Assembly (NCBI GenBank): GCA_964619485.1
Contig: CAZUCI010000011.1
Span: forward strand, 1 to 53,628
Length of the DNA: 53,628 bases
Source: UBA2882 sp964619485
Lineage (GTDB): Bacteria; Bacillota; Clostridia; Lachnospirales; Lachnospiraceae
Direction: 5' to 3'
Positions 41,691 to 50,434 of the stretch are shown in pieces. Position 1 is the stretch's first letter. Each line of letters starts with the position of its first letter. A program made the translations under genes and the position numbers. A model generated the notes under the pieces. That model saw nothing but the letters and a program-made list of their open reading frames with translations. It was not told where the DNA came from and did no database searches.

Positions 41691-41756
41691 TACGATAAAT
41701 AATAAAAGACAAATAATAAAAGAGAAGTAATAAAAAAGAAGTAATAAAATAGAAAT
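41691..41756. repeat. A-rich 14-bp tandem repeats in a leader
   Basis: About four units of AGTAATAAAAAAGA type immediately before the ribosome site (AGGAG at ~41759) of the 80-residue protein gene. Confidence 0.82.
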
Positions 41757-41771
41757 AACAGGAGAAAAACA

Positions 41772-42014
41772 ATGTCAGGATATTTGATTAAAGATACCAC
41801 AAGAGAAGAGCGAAAACAGATTGTAGAGGAGTCCATTGGAAATATATCCTCAAGCTGTGATGGATGTATGGCTGGACTTGCGGATATGTATCAGGACTAT
41901 ATTGATGGAAAGATGGAAATCCGCGATATTAATATGCGGTTTCATGCCAGATATGAGAAGGGGCTCGATATGCCGGAAGCGGAGGGTAGTTCTTCCATAA
42001 GCTGCCCGATGTAA
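41772..42014 (+). CDS. Small conserved-type protein with CDGC motif
   Basis: An 80-residue soluble protein (SGYLIKDTTREERKQIVEES, SSSCDGCMAGLADMYQDYIDGKMEIRDINMRF, ARYEKG...SSISCPM). It resembles small proteins common in Lachnospiraceae whose function is not established. The CxxC pair could be redox-active or bind metal; a third Cys is near the C terminus. A good AGGAG precedes the ATG. Confidence 0.75.
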   Translation: MSGYLIKDTTREERKQIVEESIGNISSSCDGCMAGLADMYQDYIDGKMEIRDINMRFHARYEKGLDMPEAEGSSSISCPM

Positions 42015-42057
42015 AAATAAAAAATGAAAAGAAATAAAAGGCGATAAAAGGCAAAAA

Positions 42058-42093
42058 AACAACAAAGAAAACAACAAAGAAATCAACAAAGAA
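42058..42093. repeat. Three 12-bp tandem repeats
   Basis: AACAACAAAGAA is present twice exactly (42058, 42070) and once as ATCAACAAAGAA (42082), in the convergent junction; the last unit forms part of the terminator stem. Confidence 0.8.
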
Positions 42094-42133
42094 AAGCGCA
42101 GAGGCAATGTTAATGCTCTGCGCTTTTCTTTGT
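42086..42133. terminator. Bidirectional terminator
   Basis: A perfect 18-bp stem (ACAAAGAAAAGCGCAGAG / its inverse) around a 12-base loop, A-rich on the left and T-rich on the right, so it can end transcription from both convergent small genes. The stop codon of the minus-strand gene lies in the loop. Confidence 0.9.
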
Positions 42134-42322
42134 GGTATAACCGTTGCCCATCAGATCTGCGGCTTTGTTTGTAGTATTCAGATCCTTAGTAGTATGAGGT
42201 GTATTTTCACTGTTATTGTCGATGGGAGAATGGTTGCTTTTCTGCTCTTTTCCGGGACGTGAGCTTTCCCAGATTCCATCAGGAATTGTGTGGACGGGCT
42301 GTTTGGATTCAACTGATTTCAT
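42110..42322 (-). CDS. Small hydrophilic protein of unknown function
   Basis: A 70-residue, very polar product (MKSVESKQPVHTIPDGIWES, SRPGKEQKSNHSPIDNNSEN, DLMGNGYTTKKSAEH) rich in Asn, Ser, Lys and Thr; I know no family. The frame extends upstream to 42553, but the ATG at 42322 is preceded by AAGGAG with 7 bases spacing, and the upstream part is unlike a protein. It ends inside the bidirectional terminator. It is probably real but of modest confidence. Confidence 0.55.
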   Translation of the reverse strand: MKSVESKQPVHTIPDGIWESSRPGKEQKSNHSPIDNNSENTPHTTKDLNTTNKAADLMGNGYTTKKSAEH

Positions 42323-42453
42323 AAATAGCTCCTTATATGTCTCAATGAGACGGATTTGCAATGTCATTTGATTACATTCCGTAGTATTACCAGAAAAGTA
42401 AAAAAACTGCACAAAAGAAGTATAAAAATTCACGCTGACAAGGTATAAAAATC

Positions 42454-42493
42454 CGCATTTGAAATGTCCTTTTTTAAAGGGACATTTCTTGCG
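42454..42493. other. Hairpin element between divergent genes
   Basis: GAAATGTCC (42461-42469) pairs with GGACATTTC (42480-42488), extended outward by CGCA/TGCG. Possible operator or RNA hairpin in the 42323-42572 gap. Confidence 0.5.
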
Positions 42494-42572
42494 TTTATGG
42501 GTATTTAGGAGTATTATAGGTTTGTTGCGAAATGTCGAAATTAGCGATAGCATAAAAGAGAGGTAAGTGACT

Positions 42573-42854
42573 ATGTTTGAAAAGAAATCTTACATTTTCA
42601 GTGAGGCACTGGGTGTGTGCCTTGTGAAGGATATTGCCAGTTTAGATATGGGAAATGGAGAGAAGAAGCCCTATTACGTGCTTCATCCCTTGTCGGGGCA
42701 GGCGAAGGTATCCTACATTCCGGTGGAAGGGCACCAGATGAAGCTGCGGGAGCTGATCAGTGTGGAAGAGGCAAAGGAGAGAGTGGAGGCTGATCCGAAG
42801 GCGTCGGAGAATGAGGAGATTGCCTTTGTTATAAAAAACAGCAATAATGCTTAA
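42573..42854 (+). CDS. CarD-like small protein
   Basis: A 93-residue protein whose first ~70 residues resemble the N-terminal CarD/TRCF RNA-polymerase-interacting domain: YIFSEALGVCLVKDIASLDMGNGEKKPYYVLHPLSGQAKVSYIPVEG. The DNA-binding C-terminal part of full CarD is replaced by a short acidic stretch. It may influence transcription through RNA polymerase. The ATG at 42573 follows GAGAGGT; GTG at 42567 is too near that site. Confidence 0.68.
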   Translation: MFEKKSYIFSEALGVCLVKDIASLDMGNGEKKPYYVLHPLSGQAKVSYIPVEGHQMKLRELISVEEAKERVEADPKASENEEIAFVIKNSNNA

Positions 42855-42936
42855 AATTGTCATGAGAACAATGTTTTTCATGCTCCATCAGCGACATATT
42901 ATTAAGTAGACAAAAGATAAAAGTGAGGGAGATTTT

Positions 42937-45414
42937 GTGAAAAAGATAGCAACTATTATAGTAGATAAAAGAAATATTATTTTCTTATTCTACATTATCG
43001 CCTGTATTTTCTGCGTGTTCAGCATGAACTGGGTCAAAGTGTAAAATCAGCTTTCAGCTTATCTGCCAAAGACAGCTGAAACCAGTGTTGGACTGGATAT
43101 CATGGATAAGGAATTTGTCACGTTGGGTTCAGCAAAGATTATGGTAGATAATGTTACCTATGAGCAGGCAGAGGAGATTTCAAAAGAGATTGAAAACAAG
43201 GACTATGTGTCTTCGGTAGCTTTTGATGACAGTGAGGAGCATTATCATAATGTGGCAGCCATGTTTGAGGTTACCTTTATTTATCCGGAAAAGGATGAGG
43301 CATGTGTAAAGGCACAGGGTGAATTATTGGAGGATTTATCGGCATATGATTTATATGTCAGCAGCAGTGTTGGAGATACGGAGTCAGAAACACTGGCAGC
43401 AGAAATGCAGAAAATTATTGTTGTGGTCGCTATAGTTATTATAGCGGTTCTTTTATTTACATCAAAAACCTATGCAGAAGTACCGGTGCTCCTGCTGACC
43501 TTTGGCTCAGCGGCACTTCTTAATATGGGTACCAATTACTGGTTCGGAACCATTTCCTTTATTTCAAATTCAGTTACCGTTGTCTTACAGTTAGCATTGG
43601 CTATCGATTATGCGGTCATTTTGTGTAATCATTTTACGGAGGAGCATGAACTCCTGCCTACCAGAGAAGCCTGTATTGAGGCATTGAACAAATCCATACC
43701 GGAAATATCCTCCAGCTGCCTGACGACTGTGTCTGGTCTGCTGGCACTTTGCTTTATGCAGTTTCGTATCGGACAGGATTTGGGCGTGGTCCTGGTCAAG
43801 GCTATTATGTTTAGTATTATGTCTGTATTCTTATTGATGCCAGGATTGTTGATGGTTTTCAGTAAGCTGATGGACAAAACCAGACATAAAAATTTCGTAC
43901 CAAAGATTACATTCATTGCCAGGTTTGACTTCTGGTCTAAATATTTTGTTCCACCCATTTTTGTGGCGGCAATTATAGTTGGCTTTTATTTTAGTAATAA
44001 ATGTCCATACGTATATGGATACAGTACGTTGTCAACACCAATTCAGAATGAGAATCAGATTGCAGAGCAGAAAATTACAGATAATTTTGGAAGTACGAAT
44101 CTGATGGCACTGATCATTCCCAGCGGGGATTATGATAAGGAAGAACAGCTGATTAAAAATCTGGATAAGTATGATGAGATTGAGTCTGTTACAGCGTTGG
44201 CCAATGCAGAGGCATTGGATGGGTATACGCTGACAGATAAGCTGACAGCCAGAGATTTTTCAGAGCTTTTGGATGTTGACTATGAGGTGGCAGTCCTGCT
44301 TTATACTGCGTACGCAGTGCATGACGAAAATTATGGAAAAGTAATCAGTGGAATTGACAGCTATTCTGTTCCGCTGATTGATATGTTTTTCTTTTTATAT
44401 GATGAGGTCCAGGAGGGGTATGTAACGCTGGATGCAGAGACCATGGCAACACTGGAGGATGCACATGAACAAATGAGTAATGGACGTATGCAGCTGGAAG
44501 GTGAGAAGTACAGCCGCATCCTTGTACATACCAATTTGCCGGAGGAGTCGGATGATACCTTTGCCTTTCTGGATACCTTAAGAGAGGAAGGACAGAAGCT
44601 GTATGGTTCAGATGTTTATGTAGTGGGTGACTCCACCAGTGACCATGATTTATCGACCTCCTTCTCCCGTGATAATATGGTAATCAGTATTCTGACTGCA
44701 TTATTTGTAATTATTGTACTTTTGTTTACCTTCCAGTCAGTCGGTATGCCTGTTTTACTGATTGTAGTTATTCAGGGCAGTATCTGGCTGAATTTCTCGT
44801 TCCCGTATCTGGAGAGCAGCAATCTGTTCTTTATGAGTTATCTGATTGTAAGCTCTATCCAGATGGGAGCTAATATTGATTATGCCATTGTAATTTCCAG
44901 CCGTTATCTGGAATTGAAAAAAGAGCTTCCATTAAAAGAAGCCATGATCGATACGCTGAACTTTGCATTCCACACCATTGTGACCAGCGGAAGTATTCTT
45001 GCGATTGCAGGATTTTTAATTGGACAGATGACTTCTGATCCGGCAATTTCGGCAATTGGCGAATGTCTGGGGCGTGGTACACTGATTTCCATAGTCTTAG
45101 TACTTTGTGTGCTTCCACAGATTCTGGTGCTTGGTGATATCATCATTGAAAAATCCAAATTTGCCATCAGTCATCCTGTGCGAATGGAAAATACGGCGGG
45201 AAGAATCTTTATCAATGGTCATATTACAGGACATATTAACGGTGCAATTGAGGGATTCGTACATGGCTATGTCCAGGGTGAGGTTACGGCATTAGTGAAG
45301 ACGGGAACCTTGAAAAATGAGTCTGAAATCATTGATATGGAGCACCAGCTGGAGGAACATTTCGAGGAAGAAGCAAAAGAGGAAATGGAGGGGCAGAAAG
45401 ATGAAGAAAAATAG
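42937..45414 (+). pseudogene. MMPL/RND-family exporter interrupted by an in-frame stop
   Basis: An 826-codon reading frame of an MMPL-type exporter with a TAA at 43042-43044. Codons from GTG 42937 (AGGGAG upstream) encode the first membrane helix (IIFLFYIIACIFCVFSMNWVKV), then the stop; the same frame resumes as NQLSAYLPKTAETSVGLDIMDKEF. This fits an MMPL protein with a single-base nonsense change. If translation restarted at ATG 43102, the product (770 residues) would lack helix 1. The rest is intact: two halves of five to six helices each (~110-290 and ~510-720), with GADIDYA-type segments (LAIDYAVILCNHFTEEHE; GANIDYAIVISSRYLELKKE). It may alternatively be a sequencing error. Confidence 0.85.
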
Positions 45415-48400
45415 AACAGCCTCTTTTATAGGTATTACCCTGGCAGCAGCATTGTTGCTGAATACGAGCCCTGTACAGGCAGCAGAAGCTGCTGGGAAGA
45501 ATCAGCAGGAGGAGGTCATGGACAATGAGGGGCAGGGAAATGATAAACAGGAACGCCAGACCTTGTTTTTAGATAGTCAGGATGCATTTTTGAGCTTTGC
45601 AGAAGAGTGTAAGCTGGACACCTGGTCAAGAGATAAAGATGTGTATCTGGATGCAGATATCGATTTGTCTGGAACTGGATTTACAGGAATTCCATCCTTT
45701 GGAGGAAGCTTCCAGGGGCAGGGACATACCATAACAGGAATCCATATGACACATAAGGGGTCTTTTGCGGCTCTTTTTCAGGAGATACAGCCTCAGGGTG
45801 TAGTTAGCGGTATAAAACTGCAGGCGGATATTCAGCCATCGGGAACCAAGCAGATGTTAGGTGGAATCTGTTCAGAAAATTATGGAACAATTCGGGATTG
45901 TGAAGCTGATATTAAGATTATCGGTGATGCAGAAATTGGTGGTATAGTGGCAGTTAATCGCCCAAGCGGATGTATTTTAAACTGCTCTACCAGGGGATAT
46001 TTGCATGGAAACAGCAGTATCGGCGGTACAGCAGGAGAAAATTACGGAACAATTTCCAATTGTACCAACACAGCATCGGTTAACATAACGTCTGAACACG
46101 AAGGACTGGGTATTACAGAGATAACAGTAGAGGATATTACCAACCAAAATGCCACTGGGGCAATAAAGGTCAGTGATGTAGGCGGCATTGCCGGTTATTC
46201 TGAGGGCAGTATTTCGAGCTGCGGCAATGAGGGTAATATTGGGTATGCGCATATTGGCTACAATGTAGGTGGAATCGTTGGAAGGCAGTCAGGCTATGTG
46301 ACGGCCTGTGAAAATAGTGGAAATATTCTGGGAAGAAAGGATATTGGTGGAATTGCCGGACAGATGGAGCCAAACGGAATCTGGGATTTCTCAGAGAGCT
46401 TTCTCAATCAGTGGAAGGATGAATTAGGCAGTCTTCAGGGAATTATTAATAAATCTATCTCTGATGCAGGGGCATATGGGGCCAATGTTTCCGCACAAAT
46501 TGGCGGACTGCAGAATCCGATGATAAACTTTGATCCATCTGCATTGAAGCCTTCGGTTTCCTTTAACAGTATTTCCATGAATGATCTGAATAACCAGATT
46601 GGACAGATTAATCAGGGATATAACGATTTAAACGGCACACTGGGAGATTTATCTAAAACGACCTCCGATCTTCTGAACAGTCTTGACCAATTGGATGAAA
46701 CACAGATTAAAAGCTCCATGTCTGACATTATGAATCAGATGAATTCGCTGAGAAGCCAGCTGGGACAATTATCAAGTCAGGATTTGATTTCCAAGGTGGA
46801 TCAGGATACGGTGAACAAGTATCTGTCGGAATATCAGAGAATTTATGGTCAGGTTTATAATGGAATTTATTCTTCCTTTGATGCGGCAAAAAGTAAGGTG
46901 GACGGAATCAATGCGGCACTTTCACAGGCTTCTAACGGAATGAGAGGCAACATTCAGTCTCTTTCGAACCAGATCTTTAATATATCTGATCTGTTGGTTG
47001 GTCAGATGGAGGCAGCAGATGAAGCAGATGTGACGGAGGATGTATCGAAACAGGAGGCAGAAACCACTACAGATGGAAAGGTTTCCTCCTCAACCAATAA
47101 TGGTAAGATAGAGGGCGATATCAATGTCGGGGGAATCACAGGCTCCATGATGATTGACAGTGATCTGGACGCAGAGGATGACACCGGTATTGTAGACAAA
47201 ATTTCCAATGGTGCAAAGTATCTGACCACCTGTATTGTTTTGGACTGTGAGAATCGAGGACAGATTTCCAGTAAGAAAAACTGTGCCGGTGCGATTGTTG
47301 GAAAGATGGATTTAGGCTATGTTGGAGAAAGCGAAGGATATGGGTCTGTATCAAGCAATAACGGAGATTATGTGGGAGGAATTGTTGGATATGGCAGCAG
47401 CAGTGTAGACGGCTGCTTTACCAAAGTATCGTTAGCAGGCAGTAACTATGTGGGAGGAATTATTGGATACAATGCAGGTGATGTGTCAAACTGCTACTCT
47501 CTGATTCAGGTAGAAAACAGTGAGGAGTATTTGGGAAGTGTTGCCGGATTTTCTGACGGAACACTGACCTCCAATTATTATATTGGAAAAGAAATTGCAG
47601 GTGTGAATGGAATTGGAATTGGAGGATCGGCAGAACCAATGGAATGGCAGCAGCTGATTCAACTGGAGAATTGCCCGGAGGAACTGAAGCATATGAAGGT
47701 CAGATTCCTTGCTGAGGATGAAACAATTCAGGAATTCCAGATTGATTATGGTGCATCCATTGAACAGAGTCAAATCCCAGAGGTGCCGCTTTTAGACGGA
47801 TGTCAGGGAAACTGGAGCAGACAGGATTTTGAAAACATTACATTTGACCAGACGGTTACAGCAGACTACTCAGCTTTTGTAACAGCATTGTCAAGTAAGC
47901 AGAAGAGGGAGAACGGCTTGTCCATTATATTGGTTGAGGGTGATTTTAACCAGTCAGCTGAGCTTCAATGTGAAAAAATCAAGGATGACTCCATGAAAAA
48001 GAGCGCAGAAATATGGCATATTTCCATCCCGGCTGATGGAAGGAAAACACATAAAATACGTGTACTTTCTCAAAATATGCAAAAAGAAAATGTAGAGGTA
48101 TACCTCAATCAGGAGGGCTCCTATCAGAAGTGCAGGACAGAGGCAGAGGGAAGCTATCACGTTCTTGAGGTTTCAGGAAATGACGTAACCCTTGCAATTG
48201 TGGAAAAGGAAAGCAGCAATACAGGGTGGATCATATCCGCAGTCATCGCTGTCGCAGTCGTGCTTCTGCTGCTGATTCTGACAAAGACTGTTTTAAAGAG
48301 AAGAAAAAAGAAAACGCCTGAAGCAGCCTCCGAGGGGGAAGATGCTGCTAAGGAAAAAAGTGATGTAAAAGGAGAAAAACAAGATGGAAAAAGCAATGAT

Positions 48401-48418
48401 GAACAACAAAAGTCTTAA
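45401..48418 (+). CDS. Large GLUG-repeat surface protein, membrane anchored
   Basis: A 1005-residue protein with a signal peptide (KKNRTASFIGITLAAALLLN...VQAAEA). It also has GLUG-type repeats (YVGGIVGYGSSSVDG, YVGGIIGYNAGDVSNC, IGGIAGQ, VGGIAGYSEGSISSC) in two blocks (~95-325 and ~570-730), separated by a Gln/Asn/Ser-rich coiled coil (~345-540). A C-terminal domain (~750-925), a membrane helix (~935-960; GWIISAVIAVAVVLLLLIL) and a basic tail follow. It probably forms a beta-solenoid-like stalk on the cell surface. Start 45401 has GGAGGGG upstream and overlaps the exporter by 14 bases; a longer frame from 45317 has no signal peptide at its start. Confidence 0.87.
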   Translation: MKKNRTASFIGITLAAALLLNTSPVQAAEAAGKNQQEEVMDNEGQGNDKQERQTLFLDSQDAFLSFAEECKLDTWSRDKDVYLDADIDLSGTGFTGIPSFGGSFQGQGHTITGIHMTHKGSFAALFQEIQPQGVVSGIKLQADIQPSGTKQMLGGICSENYGTIRDCEADIKIIGDAEIGGIVAVNRPSGCILNCSTRGYLHGNSSIGGTAGENYGTISNCTNTASVNITSEHEGLGITEITVEDITNQNATGAIKVSDVGGIAGYSEGSISSCGNEGNIGYAHIGYNVGGIVGRQSGYVTACENSGNILGRKDIGGIAGQMEPNGIWDFSESFLNQWKDELGSLQGIINKSISDAGAYGANVSAQIGGLQNPMINFDPSALKPSVSFNSISMNDLNNQIGQINQGYNDLNGTLGDLSKTTSDLLNSLDQLDETQIKSSMSDIMNQMNSLRSQLGQLSSQDLISKVDQDTVNKYLSEYQRIYGQVYNGIYSSFDAAKSKVDGINAALSQASNGMRGNIQSLSNQIFNISDLLVGQMEAADEADVTEDVSKQEAETTTDGKVSSSTNNGKIEGDINVGGITGSMMIDSDLDAEDDTGIVDKISNGAKYLTTCIVLDCENRGQISSKKNCAGAIVGKMDLGYVGESEGYGSVSSNNGDYVGGIVGYGSSSVDGCFTKVSLAGSNYVGGIIGYNAGDVSNCYSLIQVENSEEYLGSVAGFSDGTLTSNYYIGKEIAGVNGIGIGGSAEPMEWQQLIQLENCPEELKHMKVRFLAEDETIQEFQIDYGASIEQSQIPEVPLLDGCQGNWSRQDFENITFDQTVTADYSAFVTALSSKQKRENGLSIILVEGDFNQSAELQCEKIKDDSMKKSAEIWHISIPADGRKTHKIRVLSQNMQKENVEVYLNQEGSYQKCRTEAEGSYHVLEVSGNDVTLAIVEKESSNTGWIISAVIAVAVVLLLLILTKTVLKRRKKKTPEAASEGEDAAKEKSDVKGEKQDGKSNDEQQKS

Positions 48419-49589
48419 AAAAGTGAAAGGGTTAAAGGCTGCCCAGAAAAGTGCAAAACGGCATTATGGCCGCATGAAAGTGAAGGATGTTCCAAAACTG
48501 ACAATCCATACAATGGTCAATATGGAAAATCTTTCCTTTAAGGATTTGACAGGGAAACAGGAAAAAATTGATAGTGCGAATTTGGAAAAGGAGCCGGCCA
48601 AAGCGTTTAGTCAGGAGCAGCTGCAGGGAATTACCTGTGACTTACTGATTGAAAGAGTTCGTCAGGCGAAGCTTACCGGAATGAGTGGAAATGGATTTTC
48701 AACTGCCGACAAAATTGAAACCTTTGTAAAAGCAGATGGAGAGAAAATATGTATTATCAATGGGGTGGAATGTGATCCTGGACTGATACATGATAAGTGG
48801 CTGTTACATAATCGACTGGACGAAATATTAGCAGGCGTTCAGGTGCTGCGTAAAGCGCTGGGATTGAACGAAGTAGTGCTGGCTTCCAAGGAGCCGGAGA
48901 CGGTACAGAGCTCTTTTGAAGAAAAAAGTGCAGAACAGCTGAAAAGTGGCGTTGTATTTTGGCAGGTTCCAAATCGCTATCCCATGGGATTAGAGAGAAT
49001 CCTGATTAAGTATCTGACTGGAAAGGCTGTACCCAAACCGGAAATACCTGCTGCAAAGGGATTCCTTGTTTTGAATGTACAGACTGTTTTGGCAATTGCA
49101 CAAATTATGCTGGGAGATGGAAAATGGGAAAGCAGATATCTGACGGCAGCCGATTTTACCACAGGACAGGCCACAGTTGTGAAGGCACCCTTAGGAATGA
49201 AATCTGAGAAGGCTTTAACACAGGTTTTCCAGGGAAAGGGAATGCAGAATGCCATGCAGGGCGGGGGAATACTCTGTAGCCATGAGATGGCAGAGGGAGA
49301 GACAATTACAGGCAGGACCAATGTGATTGGCTATGTAGAATGCCCCGACTATGAGAGCGCAGACAAATGTAAGAACTGTGGAGCCTGCAGTAAAAAATGC
49401 CCGGCGGGTGTGGATGTGCGTAAAATTATTCAGGCTGTTCAAAAGAGTGACAAAGCAGGAGAGAGCAGTCTCCCAGACGTGTCCATGTATCACCCGGAGA
49501 AATGTGGGGGATGTGGAGCATGTACCTTTGTGTGCCATGGAGGAATGAATACACAGAAGACCATTGCAAGAGTAAATGGAAAAATTTAA
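48384..49589 (+). CDS. RnfC-like protein with two 4Fe-4S clusters
   Basis: A 401-residue protein related to RnfC/Nqo1-type subunits: GMSGNGFSTADKIETF corresponds to the RnfC nucleotide/FMN region, CIINGVECDPGLIHDKWLL to NGAECEP, and a C-terminal double-cluster motif reads CKNCGACSKKCPAGVD and CGGCGACTFVCHGGMN. No signal peptide is seen and it lacks the membrane-linking repeats of true RnfC. An electron-carrier role is likely; partner unknown. AAGGAGA lies before ATG 48384, and it overlaps the GLUG protein gene by 35 bases, so the pair is translationally coupled. Confidence 0.85.
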   Translation: MEKAMMNNKSLKKVKGLKAAQKSAKRHYGRMKVKDVPKLTIHTMVNMENLSFKDLTGKQEKIDSANLEKEPAKAFSQEQLQGITCDLLIERVRQAKLTGMSGNGFSTADKIETFVKADGEKICIINGVECDPGLIHDKWLLHNRLDEILAGVQVLRKALGLNEVVLASKEPETVQSSFEEKSAEQLKSGVVFWQVPNRYPMGLERILIKYLTGKAVPKPEIPAAKGFLVLNVQTVLAIAQIMLGDGKWESRYLTAADFTTGQATVVKAPLGMKSEKALTQVFQGKGMQNAMQGGGILCSHEMAEGETITGRTNVIGYVECPDYESADKCKNCGACSKKCPAGVDVRKIIQAVQKSDKAGESSLPDVSMYHPEKCGGCGACTFVCHGGMNTQKTIARVNGKI

Positions 49590-49626
49590 AATCAAAAATA
49601 GAAAGATAAGCAGGAGTTGAAGAAAA

Positions 49627-50283
49627 TTGGAGAAACAACAAATGTCAGATGCCTTTATAACCAGCGCATTTCTGGCTTTATCCGGGGGACTGCAGGACGC
49701 ATATACCTATCATGTGAGAAACAGAGTTTTTGCAAATGCACAAACCGGAAATCTTGTGCTGCTCGCGCAGAAGCTTATGGAAAGAGAATGGAGCGGAGCA
49801 TTGAGATACTTCTTTCCGGTGCTTGCGTTTTGCGTCGGTGTTTTTCTGACAGAACAGATCCAATACCGGTATCACAACGCTTCAAAGCTTCACTGGAGGC
49901 AGGGAGTTATTTTGTTGGAGATTGCATGCCTTTTCATAGTAGGAGTGATACCTGACAGCAAAAATATAGCAGCCTCTTCGCTGGTTTCCCTTTCCTGCGC
50001 CATGCAGGTTCAGGCCTTTCGCAAGGTTAGGGGATATTCTTATGCAAGTACCATGTGTATTGGAAATTTAAGAAGCGGAACGGCAGCACTTTCTTCTTTT
50101 TGCAGAGACAGAAATTTGCAGAGCGGAAGACAGGCAATGTATTATTTTGGTATTATTTTCTGCTTCACAGTAGGTGCCGGTCTGGGCTCTGTCGCTTCGA
50201 AATACTGGGGAATATCAGCTATCTGGTGTTCCTGTTTCTTTTTGCTTGTAAGCTTTCTGCTTATGTTTTGTAAAAAATTTTAA
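49627..50283 (+). CDS. DUF1275 (YoaK-like) membrane protein
   Basis: A 218-residue membrane protein with about six helices. DUF1275 signature: SGGLQDAYTYHVRNRVFANAQTGNLVLLA (~19-47), VSLSCAMQVQAFRKVRGYSYASTMCIGNLRSG (~120-150). Function unknown. TTG 49627 (AGGAG 10 bases upstream) gives the N terminus MEKQQMSDAF, similar to relatives; ATG 49642 with GGAGA is a possible alternative. Confidence 0.83.
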   Translation: MEKQQMSDAFITSAFLALSGGLQDAYTYHVRNRVFANAQTGNLVLLAQKLMEREWSGALRYFFPVLAFCVGVFLTEQIQYRYHNASKLHWRQGVILLEIACLFIVGVIPDSKNIAASSLVSLSCAMQVQAFRKVRGYSYASTMCIGNLRSGTAALSSFCRDRNLQSGRQAMYYFGIIFCFTVGAGLGSVASKYWGISAIWCSCFFLLVSFLLMFCKKF

Positions 50284-50316
50284 CATAATTCGAAAAAAAT
50301 GTTAAAAGTGGTTGAT

Positions 50317-50395
50317 AGACATGTCTGACTTGAAAAGTTAGAATTTTCTTATATGGTAAACACGGGAATGAGAACCGACGTGAAAATTACCATAT
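50317..50395. promoter_or_regulatory. Candidate control region of the ABC transporter genes
   Basis: A 10-bp palindrome AGACATGTCT (50317-50326) and a 9-bp inverted repeat ATATGGTAA/TTACCATAT (50351-50395) lie in the 150-base gap before the transporter. No separate regulator gene is adjacent. Confidence 0.4.
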
Positions 50396-50434
50396 GTTTC
50401 AATCTGACAAAACATAAAGAAGAGGGAAAGAAAA

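Noticed and set aside
43042..43044. Recoding of the in-frame TAA
   Set aside because: No structure or context for stop-codon readthrough is seen, and TAA is not a selenocysteine or pyrrolysine codon; a mutation or sequencing error is simpler.
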